A DNA stretch of 64,000 nt from Plectrocnemia conspersa (lineage: Eukaryota > Arthropoda > Insecta > Trichoptera > Polycentropodidae): positions 868,001-932,000 of the forward strand of contig VTFK01000028.1 in the NCBI GenBank assembly GCA_009617715.1. Direction: 5' to 3'. Below are positions 53,173 to 64,000 of this stretch, piece after piece (position 1 is the first letter of the stretch; each line of letters opens with the position of its first letter). The notes below the pieces were generated by a model. That model did not search any database, was not told the DNA's origin, and was given only the letters and a program-made list of their open reading frames with translations. A program made the translations under genes and the position numbers.

Positions 53173-54248
53173 ATTCAAAATTTTAGCACATATTTAGATT
53201 CATTTTCTTTACAGAAAGTCGCTGAGGAGGTGGTCGATTGATAATTGACTACATTTTAGCATCATCAAGTGTCAAATAGCCACATTTCCCAGATACTCTA
53301 GTCTAGTGGAATTTTTAAGAATTTAAGGAAAGATGTTTTAACTCAGGAGTGACTGAGTGTCCAAAAGTTTCGCACAAATTTTTGTCGTTTTTTTGAATTT
53401 ATTTCTAAAATATCTATACATAAAAAATTATGATAACGCTTCAATTGGGTCACAATCTAAGACGATTACATAAATAATATTGTTACGTAACGTAAAGATT
53501 ACTAGGTGTAATGTCTAGTAGTAGTAGAAGATTAACCAGCGCTTATATTGAATTTCACCGCACAAATCATAGTTTGTAATAGCTTCATTGCACAATTAGG
53601 AAGCTCTCTTATGCACTTTTTAGAATTACACCAATTTTCCCACGCCTCAGTCATTATGTGACCGCATCATTTATGTTATATCTAAAAGTGCACAATGAAA
53701 TGGCCTATATTTTAATGTTGTATAATAGATAACACATGAAGAACGTATTTTTTATATAAATATGCAAGAACTCTGATGTGCTCATAGTATAATAAAATGG
53801 AAATCACTCGGTGAGTGTGCTACTAAATTTATAAAAAAAAACTCCAGCAATTTCATAAATAAGATAAATAATTTTATTAATAGTTGAAATATTATATATA
53901 TATTATAATAAAAGTATAAAAAATATTTTTTTGCCAATAAAAAATAAAATTTATTTGCTTGAATATTAATGTATTTTATAAATCAGGCAATACGTTGATT
54001 AGTAGTATATATTATACTATAAATAATCAATTAAATTATCTGTGAGCAAAAATTATGCCATCAAAATTAGTAAAAGACCAGCAAAATGTATGCGTTACAC
54101 ATGGATTTGGGTGTTTATTATAATATAATTATATACTAAGAATCGTAAAATTTAATTAATTTTTGTATATGCACTTTATATAAGTGAAATTTTAAAGTGG
54201 CATTAAATCTCCGATCTCCTAAAAAAGGCAAAATCCACGATAAAAGAA

Positions 54249-54318
54249 ATAAAATCGTCGCAGTGGGAACGCTCGTTACCGAGCATTCCCATTGTAACCG
54301 CGCCGACACGATTTTATT
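54249..54318. repeat. GC-rich 70-bp hairpin next to SINE copy
   Basis: An outer stem (AATAAAATCGTCG with CGACACGATTTTATT) encloses an inner stem (CAGTGGGAACGCTCG with CGAGCATTCCCATTG) around a TTAC loop. It lies immediately beside the tRNA-like block at 54335-54412 and may be part of the same composite element. Confidence 0.65.
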
Positions 54319-54334
54319 GCTTTTGACGTGAAAG

Positions 54335-54412
54335 TATATTTTTATAAATAAAAATTTGAGTCTGCTGTCGTGTCTCGAACCCGCGACCTCTGGGTTACTA
54401 GTCTGAGACCTA
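54335..54412 (-). repeat. tRNA-derived SINE fragment, copy 2
   Basis: On the minus strand it has CTAGTAACCCAGAGGTCGCG, GGTTCGAG, CAC.ACAGC.GACTCAA and ATTTTTATTTATAAAAAT, the same blocks as copy 1 at 16016-16110. No closed tRNA fold. Confidence 0.6.
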
Positions 54413-56584
54413 AATTTGTGTTTAATTTTCTAATTTTTAACTGACGGATCAAAGAATTTAATTCACTATTTTGTTGAACATTTTAAATGTTATATGTACT
54501 TTATTATATAATATGTTATAAGTTTCACATTATTTATTTTTTAATTTATATCTAAGACAAAAAAATATTGGTTTATCTCTTTGTAATATATTGATACATA
54601 TATAATAAAATATTAATTATTAGATAATTCGGTCTAAATTGCTTGCGGTTTCGCGTCTATTATAATTTGGTCTAGAGAAAGCAGGAAAAATTGCGTGATG
54701 ATGCGGCAAGTAGGAATGATTTCCGCAGAGTTTTCAACGCGATGGAAAATTCTATTCAATGCATTCAATATTGTTTTAAAAATACGGAAATCGCTGTCTG
54801 TCGTTCATTATTCGTTAACGATAGCATTAAATACTTATGCGTAATCTATTATACAAATACTAACTATATATTGTGTATAAACTATAACACATGAAGTGTG
54901 AAACTCTGATGCATTGGATGATGTAGGAAACCTATTATTAGTAATAATTATTCAGGTTTTAATATAACTATGTAAGATAGCTTTTCTCTAGTTGAATATT
55001 ATATAAAATAATATATAAGCATTTATTAGGACTCAATCGCAGTATCAAATTGACTCGTACAATATGTATTGTAATGATGCTATATATAAACTGGTGACAT
55101 TTATGATTAGAAAATAATTGGTTAGCTATCTTTTTTCATTGATGAATTGTATCAAGAAATGTTATTTATGAAACGGTTACCGAAAGATACTGCATACGCT
55201 TTATATATATAATACATATCTAAGAAATTACCTTTATGATTTTGCTTTAAGAAATTTGTTTCCGGTTTTTATGAGTTGTATAAACATATATTTATTATAA
55301 TATAAATACTATCTAATTAAATCCTGATAAATAAAATATATAAATATAATAATGTACTCTTTATTTATTGTTAATGGTGCAGTGTATGTAATGATAACCT
55401 TGCTTGACAATATTTATTAGTTATTTTAAATAAGGAAAATATGTATTATTGTTTTATTGATATTTAAAAGAGTTCTTTTAAAGCTTAAATCTATGCATAT
55501 TGATCACGAGTGGCAAACTCTCTAAATAATTTATCAGTTCAATTGCTTCTTCGCTGAAATATTTACATTTGTCATTCCGAGATCGTTTATTTACGATCGA
55601 CATATAACAAACATAGAGCCGACTCTATGCACATTGCAAATAAAAAATATTTATTGAACATTAAATCAATATGTGCCAAAACATGAACTTTTGCCTCGGC
55701 CAAGTTCATTAATTGCTTGTCGCGAATATCGAAATGTAATCAAAGTAATATGGCACATTTTTAAGGCCAAGAACAATTAAAAATATTAAAGACATTAAAA
55801 GATAATAAATTATAACATGAAAATATTTTTTTTAAGAATAATAAAATAAGGATGTAAAAAATTTTTTTCGCTTTATTTTTGTATATGGTTTTTAAGATTT
55901 TTATACATATTATTTTATATCCATTTGCATATAACAAAAAAATCAGTATTTAATTTTAAAGTATGATATTAATTTATCTGTATTCAAAATTTTGGGACAT
56001 ACGTTTTAAAACTACTATATCATATTTGAGTTAACACAGTCAGTTCCAGAGCTATATATTTAATTAATATTCCAAACTGAGAAATAGATGGAAAGTTTGG
56101 GTTTACGATTATTTCGTAATTTTTGGTAATATCTATATTTTCAACATCAGAGTCATATCTGTTCTTTACACATTGATACTCATATTGTGATAAATCATCT
56201 TTAGTATCAGTATTATCGTCATCATTATATTCTCACTTCTTTCTTCGTTACGACATAGAGGATTTTTATAAATGCATAATGCATTAGACAGAATTTTTAC
56301 ATAACAGCAGTATAATCACACATAATAATAAACATAGTATAGTGTTTTTAATTAAAAGACAAAACTAATTTTATTTTACTTTAACCACATTGCTAGCAGA
56401 TAGTTGTTGCAACTCTTATTGTTACAAAACGATTTACCGATATGTTATTGTAAGAATAAAATAAACTATAGTTTAAATTTTTAAGAAGAATCCCTTAGAA
56501 AAAATAATAGTACAAAATCTGACTACATGTTATCTAAAGATATGCTATTAAATTTTAATAATTTATCGCGATTTATAAATTCGT

Positions 56585-56680
56585 TATTTTGGACTACGGA
56601 AGTCATCGAGTATTTATGTTTCAGAAAGAAGTAGTCCCTTCGAAATTTTAGACACTCGGTTACTTCCGTAATTCAAAATA
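56585..56680. mobile_element. Short element with 27-bp terminal inverted repeats
   Basis: TATTTTGGACTACGGAAGTC at the left pairs with the right end ACTTCCGTAATTCAAAATA through about 27 bp with a few mismatches, enclosing 42 bp. The ends are TA, so a Tc1/mariner-type MITE is possible, though at 96 bp it is very short. Confidence 0.4.
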
Positions 56681-57513
56681 TCAAATATGATATATTACAA
56701 AAAAATGTTTATCTGAATCAAAGTTTCTATAGAAAAAAAATTTTGGACGTTTATACAAAAATATGAACTAAAAACATATAGGTAATTTATTATATTATAT
56801 TATATTGTAATTATTTCTATTGCATCCTTTCCAACACATTAATGAGTCATATTTCTAAATACTATCGACCAAAGTTTAATTTAAATTAATGGTACTTCAC
56901 CAAATTTCTATATATAATATTACAAATTGATATGTTCGTAACATATAATATAACTATATAAGTATAAATTAAAAAATTCAGGTTAATTAATACAAAATCA
57001 AAATCTAATTTATTTTATTTAGAAGTAAAATATTTGTATATATCTATATAATAATCGATAAACTAAAAAGTTTGCTATCGACAGATAGTTCTTAAATTCG
57101 CCGCATTCTTGACTTTCAAAAGCTAAGTAGATAACATTATCTATCTCCGGCACTCGTATGTGTTTGTGTGTGCGTACGAAAATACCCAAGCTTCCTTATC
57201 AATTTATGCAATTGTTTAATTTACATACATATCATAGGTCATATATTTCGAATAATATATCAGTTCATTAATTCGTTTCACGCGAAACGGACGGGTCTCT
57301 TTAATTAATTAGCGACGAAAACGTATCTGGGACTGTCGGCACTAAACGTTTAAATCATGGCAACGCGTTATTATAATTATTACAATTATTTCGTACGTCG
57401 CCTGTAACGGAATATAGTTTGTGGTTGAAGAAAAATCGACTGCCGAAAGCGCAGACTTAACTATTTTGCAATAGACTCTTAAAAACTTTCGTCCAGTGCT
57501 AAATTGACTGAAG

Positions 57514-60500
57514 ATGACGTTCGACTTTACTAGGAGACAATGGATGACACTTGTGGCTATGTCCATTGCAGATTTCTGCAATGCGATCTGCGTGTCTTTA
57601 CAAGCACCATTTTACCCCCACGAGGTAAGAGAAAAGTGATAAAATTACATACCCAAATGTGTTAATTATAAAATAAAAATAAAAAAAATGTGTAAATTAC
57701 ATTAAAATAAAATTAACGTGCTATTTTCTTATAATAAAAAAATATTTATAAAATAAAATCAATAAATATTTATAAAAGGGGAGAACTGTTTGCTCTGTTA
57801 TGTTGGTCATACTGAAAAATATAAGTGTTGCCAGTATAAAAAAATGCCAATATTGAAAATTTCAATTCAATTAAATGAAAATAAATATCATACTAAATCT
57901 TTAAATAACTAAAATACTGTTTATAATCAAAAAGTGCTGGCAATAATTTTAAATTATGGATTTTTACAATAATATAATCTTAAATTAAGAATTACACTAT
58001 AAATAAAACTACTTGAAAAATCAATAATTTCTAAAATATGAAGAAGGCTATTGTGTGATTTGTTTATCTTGATTATCTGTTCATTGTAACTACATAAGCT
58101 GAACAGAGCAGCGAGAATTTTTATTATTTTTTTCCAAAGAGTGTCTGTATTTTTTTTAAAACGTAGTTATATATTTATAAAAATATTTACGAAACAGATA
58201 TGCATTCCAGTTTGCTCCGGTTCATTCTAAATCTTGCTGCTAGAAAATAATACATATTTCAAGACTTTATACATAAAATTGAATATACATATAACACAAT
58301 TAAGAATAAACTATGATAATTTTAATTGCTTGTACAATCATTAAACAAATTAAAATACTTGTTAAAACAGTGATAAAAATATTGTCATTTAAAATAAAGA
58401 ATTGTAAATATGACATCTAAAATCAATATCAGATAAATATATCGTTAACTTATTTTTAAGTAGAATGAAAAAATATTTGTAGCACTATATACATATGTCT
58501 TTGTATGTATATGATATACTAGAAAATGAAACTAACTTTATTGGACTTGTCTATTTTTGATAAAACCAAAAGGGAAATCAATCACGATAATAAGCATTGT
58601 CATGAAATCAGCAAAACTCATTAAACTAACGGGCAATAACTGACAAAGTTCTGTATTGTGAATGATTGTATATATTTGTATGAGTCTGATATGAATTTTA
58701 TTTTAACATGTCTAAATTTGAGCACCGGTTTATAATTGAAAATATTAAATTTGTCTGGTTTTTAAATTTTAGTCTTATATATACAAATCTGCTTCATTTT
58801 TCCTTATAATATATATGTACATATATATTAAAGAAATTTTAATATTGATTTTTAACGTTTTTAATGTTCCTCTCTCGTTAGTATTAAAAAATAAATGAGA
58901 TAAATAAACACATCAGAGGTTAATGTTCTATTAACGTAAATCTATCTTCATGTAAGGTCATGTTTATAATTTATACAAATGACCGCTGCGAATCTTAAAG
59001 AAAAAATATTTGCAATAAATAAAATAATATTATACATACAGCTATAATATTATACATTATAATTAATTGATCAATATAACATGGCAGAATGTTGATAAAC
59101 ATATATATTTATAAAATCATAATCTTAACAATGAAACTTGACCTTTTATCAGAAATACAATTCAAATGTAATTTGTTTGTAAATATTAAATAAGTAAATA
59201 TATTTCGTGTGTTGACAGAAAAACTGTGAATGTCACTCTGATAAAGAATAAACTTGTCTATACGATAGCATTATTGCATCATGAAATTAGATCGGATCGT
59301 TAACGAATATTTCGATTCATCATAAATGAAAAGTCTTCAGATACAACACCTAATCATTTATGAAACTAATTTATAACCAGTTTACAACCTTTGACCTCTA
59401 GCAATCTTTAAATTATTAGTATTTTTAATCACACCGAACGGCGCCGCAAATTTATACGTCAACCGATACTACGCATTACATTTGCAAAGCTAACTCAGAA
59501 TTTTATTTTTAACAGGCTGAGAAAAAAGGATGTTCAGCGACAGAGTATGGTTTAGTATTTGGGATATTCGAGTTGGTCGTGTTCTTAATCAGTCCAATTT
59601 ATGGAGCGCGAATTAACAAAATCGGTCCTAAGATCCTATTCAATGGTGGAATTCTCACGACTGGAACTTGTGCCATACTTTTCGGGTATAAACTTCAATA
59701 CATCGATACAAATCAACACAAATAATTAATTTTAATTCATTATTTATATTAAAACAGCCTTTTAGATAAAGTAGAAGGACACTATCCGTTCATTATATTA
59801 AGTTTTGTGATACGAATCGTAGAAGCGATGGGAAATGCGGCGTTCTTGACAGCCTCCTTTGCTATAATAGCCAAAGAATTCCCCAACAATGTAGCCACTA
59901 TGTTTGTAAGTATAGTTCATTCATAAAATAACTATAATTGTATATAATCAATATCGATTTAAAATAGGCCTCTTTAGAGACGTGCTTTGGATTGGGATTA
60001 ATCGTCGGACCGACTGTAGGTGGAGCTTTATATTCGGTTGGTGGTTATACCACACCTTTCGCTGTTATGGGAAGTATTCTATTCATCGCTGCTATCATGA
60101 CATATTTCGCACTGCCTGTACAAGAAGATGTCGAAGAAGTCTCGGAAGGAGGATGTAAGATGGTTCATCAAATATTACATGTATTGAATTTAATTTAATT
60201 TTGATAACCATTTTCAGCATCGATGTGGAGTATCTTGAAGATACCGGGTGTGGCATTAGCTTCTATGAGTCTCATAATCAGTAGCATGAGTTTAGGCTTC
60301 TTGCAAGCGACTTTAGAACCTCATTTACGACAGGTAATAATTATTATAATATTTAGTTTTAAGCACATTGAAATCTTATAGATCTAATTCTCATTTCAAA
60401 TATGTATATCAATATATTACACTCATAAAATCTACACACTAATCATTATCATTTTGATAATATAACAAAATGTTTACCACAAAGATAAGATAATTTGATT

Positions 60501-63406
60501 CATATATAAAGTAACAAGATGATTTCAGCTATATTTGTTTTTTACAATAGATACATTTTTAAGACAAGACAACAAATATATTTCCATCAATGTTATAATA
60601 AAATTATAAAAAATCTGTGATATTATTGCTCCTTATTACAAAATGCATTTCAACTAATAATCTAGCAACGATTTCCGAAAGAACAGAGACGTAATGTAAG
60701 GGGGGAGGCAGGTGGAGCACTTCTCCCCCCCCTTGAATTTGGCTAAAAAATGCATGTAATTTAATGAGATACTATGAATTTAAATGAAATCAAAATATTA
60801 AAAAAAATTACCACAAACTGGGCAATTTTGTCCCCCCCCCCCCCCATATATAAAACGCTAAAATGTAGTCCCTGATTCTAAACCGGAAATTCTTAAGTTA
60901 TCCCTCAAAGAAAATCTAAAAAGAACAGTCTCCAATCCGTCCTAAAAATTTTTTTTTAAATATCTCATTTCAGTGAAATCATATCGATATACATTTTCAC
61001 TAGTAAATGTATATTTCTACTATCGAAAATATAATTTAAGTGAAAGCGCTAAAAATAAGCACGTGAAATTATATCCTGCTTTAAAATTTCTATGAAACTC
61101 AATTTGACAGTTGTGAAACATACATTTGCTGTTCAAACCCAAAGCTAACCTACACGTATTAACCAAACCCACCTTACCATAATGAAAGTTATAAATCTAA
61201 TTAGAGTTTTAAAACTTTCATTAGGTCAAGTCCAAAATACAAACTAAACCAACTCATCTCTCAATGAAAAATAAGCAAAAGAAGAAGTAAATTAATTAAA
61301 ATAACTATATAAAATCTCGCTTATCATTAAAAACTTCGTTGATAGAGAAACTAAACTAGGATTGTCCCTTTATATCCGTCTTTTGTGGTTCAGACTTGTA
61401 TTTGTAGCATAATGTTTTATATTTTCGTATTAATTAATTATCAACGATTCATATACATATTAATTTCCTGTTGACACAAAATATTAATCAAAGGTTTATC
61501 TTTTATTTATACAGCTGTTCCAAATTCAGTTTTTATTAAATTCGTTTTGAGAACATAATCTCACATCTGAGATTTTAAAAATATTTTTCTGAATTCTAAA
61601 CTGATAGTTTTTCAGGTTCATAAAATCTTTTTTTAAGAAAATACAGTACAAAATTTTTAATTCATACCTATATATGTATTATTTCGCTGAAAAAACTTTT
61701 TTTTTATTAATAAACGAAGACATCTCCTCCCTGAATATTGATCAACTAATGTTTTTTATCTTTAATAAATTAATTTAGGGTCGAGAGTCATTCTTTTCTA
61801 TAACTTTAGTTTATCTTTGAATCATATTACCTGTTCAGCTAATTCAATATGTATGAATAAAGTTGACGTTAAAAATAATGATATTGTCGAAATAACTTTT
61901 TTCCATCAGATACTAACTTTATGGCGAAAAGTGCAAATTTTATGTGGTATAGTATATTTGGAACAAAACTCAAAGCATCACTATTGTATATTACTTATTA
62001 TTATAAACAAAAATACTTTTACTGTGATTATATTTTGAATGTTTTAAAACTTACTTCTATGTTTCAGTTTGATCTATCGCCAGTCATCTTGGGTCTGATG
62101 TTTATCATTAACGGTGGAATTTACGCTGTCACTGCTCCTATATGGGGTTTCATATGCGACAAAAGCGATCTCAATCCAAAATGGATCACAATCTTAGGAT
62201 GCATCTTCATAACGGCGAGCTTCTTGTTTGTGGGTCCAGCGCCGTTCATACCTATACCGACGTAAACATTTCAATATAACACTCATAAAAACGCTCATTT
62301 CTAATATACATATGATTATGAATTTACACAGGATGCTCTGGTTGTGTATAGTAGCATTGGTTCTTCACGGATTTGGATTGGCATGTCAGCTCGTGGCATC
62401 TTTCACGGACGCTTTAAACACTGCGATGTAACTATATCATAGATAAATCTATATAAATTCACTATGTTTTATTAAACATATAATATTATTATAGTGCAAA
62501 TGGCTTCCCGAACAACATTGATACATATGGTATTGTGTCTGGATTATGGACGTCGACTTTTGCTTTGGGAGCTTTTATTGGACCAACAGTTTCCGGACTT
62601 CTTTTTGATAAAGTTGGATTTAAGAGTTCGACGATATTCGTTTTCACAGTCCACTCGATTGCTGTAAGTATTAATAATATTTATACACTGAGCTACAAAT
62701 GTAGTTAAAGTAAGAAAAAAACAAGGTTCATTTTGTTTTTTGGCGCAAACTTACTTTTTTGTGTTACCAAAATCCTTAATCTGTGTGTCAATTAAAAAGC
62801 AAAACAAAATTCATAAGCCTCTTGTATGTTATATTTTCAATGTGTAGAACAATTATGATTAATACATGTACTTAAAGTATATTTTATAATTTTAGGGAGT
62901 CGTTATACTACTGTTCATAATATTCTCAAAACCGAAGAAGAGTCTGTATACTCAAATAAATGCCGATAGTGAAAATTTGGTGAAGCCGGATGGAAAATTA
63001 GATGCATCGTTTATAAACGGAGCAACTGAATCTACAAGGTAATTTCAGTCAATATAGTATTATGTTTAATACAGCTTTAACAGTATAAATAATAAATTGT
63101 ATTGTTATTTTCAGCGCAAAATCACAAATTGGAATATCAATAGAGCAATCCAGACCATCAGGAATGAACAGTCTCATCGCTTGCAACAGCTTTAAGAATA
63201 AGTACGTTATTTAAAAACTATTTCAATAAATACAATATACAACTATATACAAATAATATCGTTCACGTTACAGGCATGCCAGTTTAAGCCGAAGAGACAT
63301 GAGCAGATACTGTAGATCGTACGGAAGCTTGGAAGGAAACAGCAGACGAGGCGATCGTAAATTCGGAACTCATTCGAATACTTACGCATTGACCAGGCAA
63401 ACATAA
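57514..63406 (+). CDS. MFS transporter, SLC18B1-like
   Basis: Eleven exons: 57514-57624, 59516-59685, 59758-59905, 59968-60154, 60218-60333, 62068-62261, 62332-62427, 62495-62663, 62896-63038, 63115-63201 and 63274-63406 (TAA). They give 517 residues, with all phases agreeing. It is a polytopic membrane protein with about twelve hydrophobic spans. A motif-A-like loop GARINKIGPK lies at 67-76. The motif-C helix GLGLIVGPTVGG lies at 151-162, and an analogous GAFIGPTVSG lies near 366-375. These and FYPHEAEKKG are typical of SLC18B1, a proton-coupled vesicular polyamine/monoamine-type carrier; the substrate here is inferred. The tail after the last span is about 108 residues, polar, and rich in Ser and Arg. 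The start ATG puts the first span directly behind it. GC-richer DNA at 57240-57510 should hold the promoter and leader. Confidence 0.9.
60690..60846. repeat. Poly-G/poly-C tracts in intron
   Basis: Intron 5 of the transporter gene contains GGGGGGAGG near 60700, an eight-base C run near 60725 and a run of about 15 C ending near 60845. These are isolated low-complexity tracts in AT-rich DNA and prone to length error. Confidence 0.7.
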
Positions 63407-63610
63407 TCAGTGTATTATATACATAATAATATATACATGTTGATAAGTGTATAAATTTTATATTTATTAAAAATTCGCCTCGTCGATAACCTCAAATGAG
63501 GTTCTTTATAAGTATTTAACATTCATTGTACGTACTAGCCACTATTGTAACCTATTTTCACCTCAATTATATAATTATTTAATTAAAACGCATTTTTTAT
63601 TTGACTCAAA

Positions 63611-63936
63611 TCACAACTCCCATATCTTTGATACATTAGCGACGACTTCCTCCATCGTATGATTTTTATGAAACATGAAATACCCTTGAATTTGAGCTGG
63701 ACTCACAGGTCTTTTAGCTGAAACCACTCTGAAATTATAATAAAAATATTAATAAAAAATTAATATAATAAATAAATAATATTTAATAATACCCTTCTAC
63801 GAATAATTTTGCTTGCACTTCAGCATTTTCTCCGGTATAAAATCGTAGAAACATGAGATTTAATTGATGCGGTGAGCAATATCCGACGAATTCTTTAAGA
63901 TCAACTCTACCTGGTCTTATTAACGCAGGATCTAAT
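63611..63936 (-). CDS. BCS1-type mitochondrial AAA ATPase, C-terminal part
   Basis: Two minus-strand exons, 63936-63793 and 63728-63611 (TGA), form the C-terminal 87 or so residues; the rest is right of the window. [20 protein letters not shown] includes the arginine-bearing RPGR segment of AAA modules. It continues through a [16 protein letters not shown] stretch to [14 protein letters not shown] and a short C-terminus. The order and wording fit BCS1, the inner-membrane translocase that inserts the Rieske iron-sulphur protein into respiratory complex III. The Walker A and B motifs and the membrane anchor are outside the window. The gene converges on the transporter gene, with 204 bp between stop codons. 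Confidence 0.88.
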
Positions 63937-64000
63937 CTGAAGAATAAATATAATAAGTTATATTTATATTATTCATATAATTAAATATTATATTATTTTA

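Larger units (their letters stand above)
43360..57513. other. Long gene-poor region
   Basis: Fourteen kilobases lie between the inverted JHBP gene and the transporter. Apart from the listed repeats and the promoter-like segment at 45144-45398, I see no coding region. GC-richer islands occur near 43260-43530 (promoter of the inverted JHBP gene), 45240-45560, 49120-49400 and 55500-55760. The longest frame (49066-49461, 131 codons) overlaps another in a different frame and shows no recognisable domain. Confidence 0.5.

Overview
This is a very AT-rich, intron-rich insect nuclear window, most likely lepidopteran. The evidence is a run of genes of the juvenile-hormone-binding/takeout (JHBP) family, a ZAD-C2H2 zinc-finger gene (a typically insect architecture), consensus GT-AG introns, and piggyBac-, SINE- and jockey-like mobile DNA. 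Gene models were built by hand from splice sites, reading-phase continuity and family resemblance; no search was run.

Layout. (1) 159-2012, minus: 3'-truncated ZAD zinc-finger gene with ten C2H2 fingers. (2) 2013-6673: AT-rich intergenic DNA with a dispersed repeat and a TATA box between two hairpins. (3) 6674-31582, plus: four JHBP/takeout-like genes in tandem. The first spans 13.8 kb and carries a +1 frameshift in exon 3. The next three are compact and sit within 5 kb (26635-31582). (4) 31937-43359, minus: a fifth paralogue, convergent with the fourth and split by a 9.9-kb first intron. (5) 43360-57513: 14 kb without a convincing gene, holding repeats, GC-richer islands and a promoter-like first-exon candidate on the minus strand. 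(6) 57514-63406, plus: an 11-exon major facilitator transporter resembling SLC18B1. (7) 63611-63936, minus: the last two exons of a BCS1-type AAA ATPase, cut by the right edge.

How the genes relate. The five JHBP-family genes encode secreted, single-domain proteins of about 246-254 residues with an N-terminal disulphide pair. They are expected to bind small hydrophobic ligands such as juvenile hormone, odorants or lipids in haemolymph or chemosensory tissue. Four of the five share internal exons of 134, 150 and 152 nt, which shows origin by tandem duplication, while two intron positions are present or absent in a mosaic way. The transporter and BCS1 genes are unrelated housekeeping or transport neighbours.

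Nothing in the window demands a new biological system. The points most worth checking are the frameshift in the first JHBP gene, the extra cysteines of the fourth, an unassigned minus-strand promoter and first exon at about 45.1-45.4 kb, a piggyBac-type MITE with intact TTAA target sites, and several palindromic or tandem repeat families.
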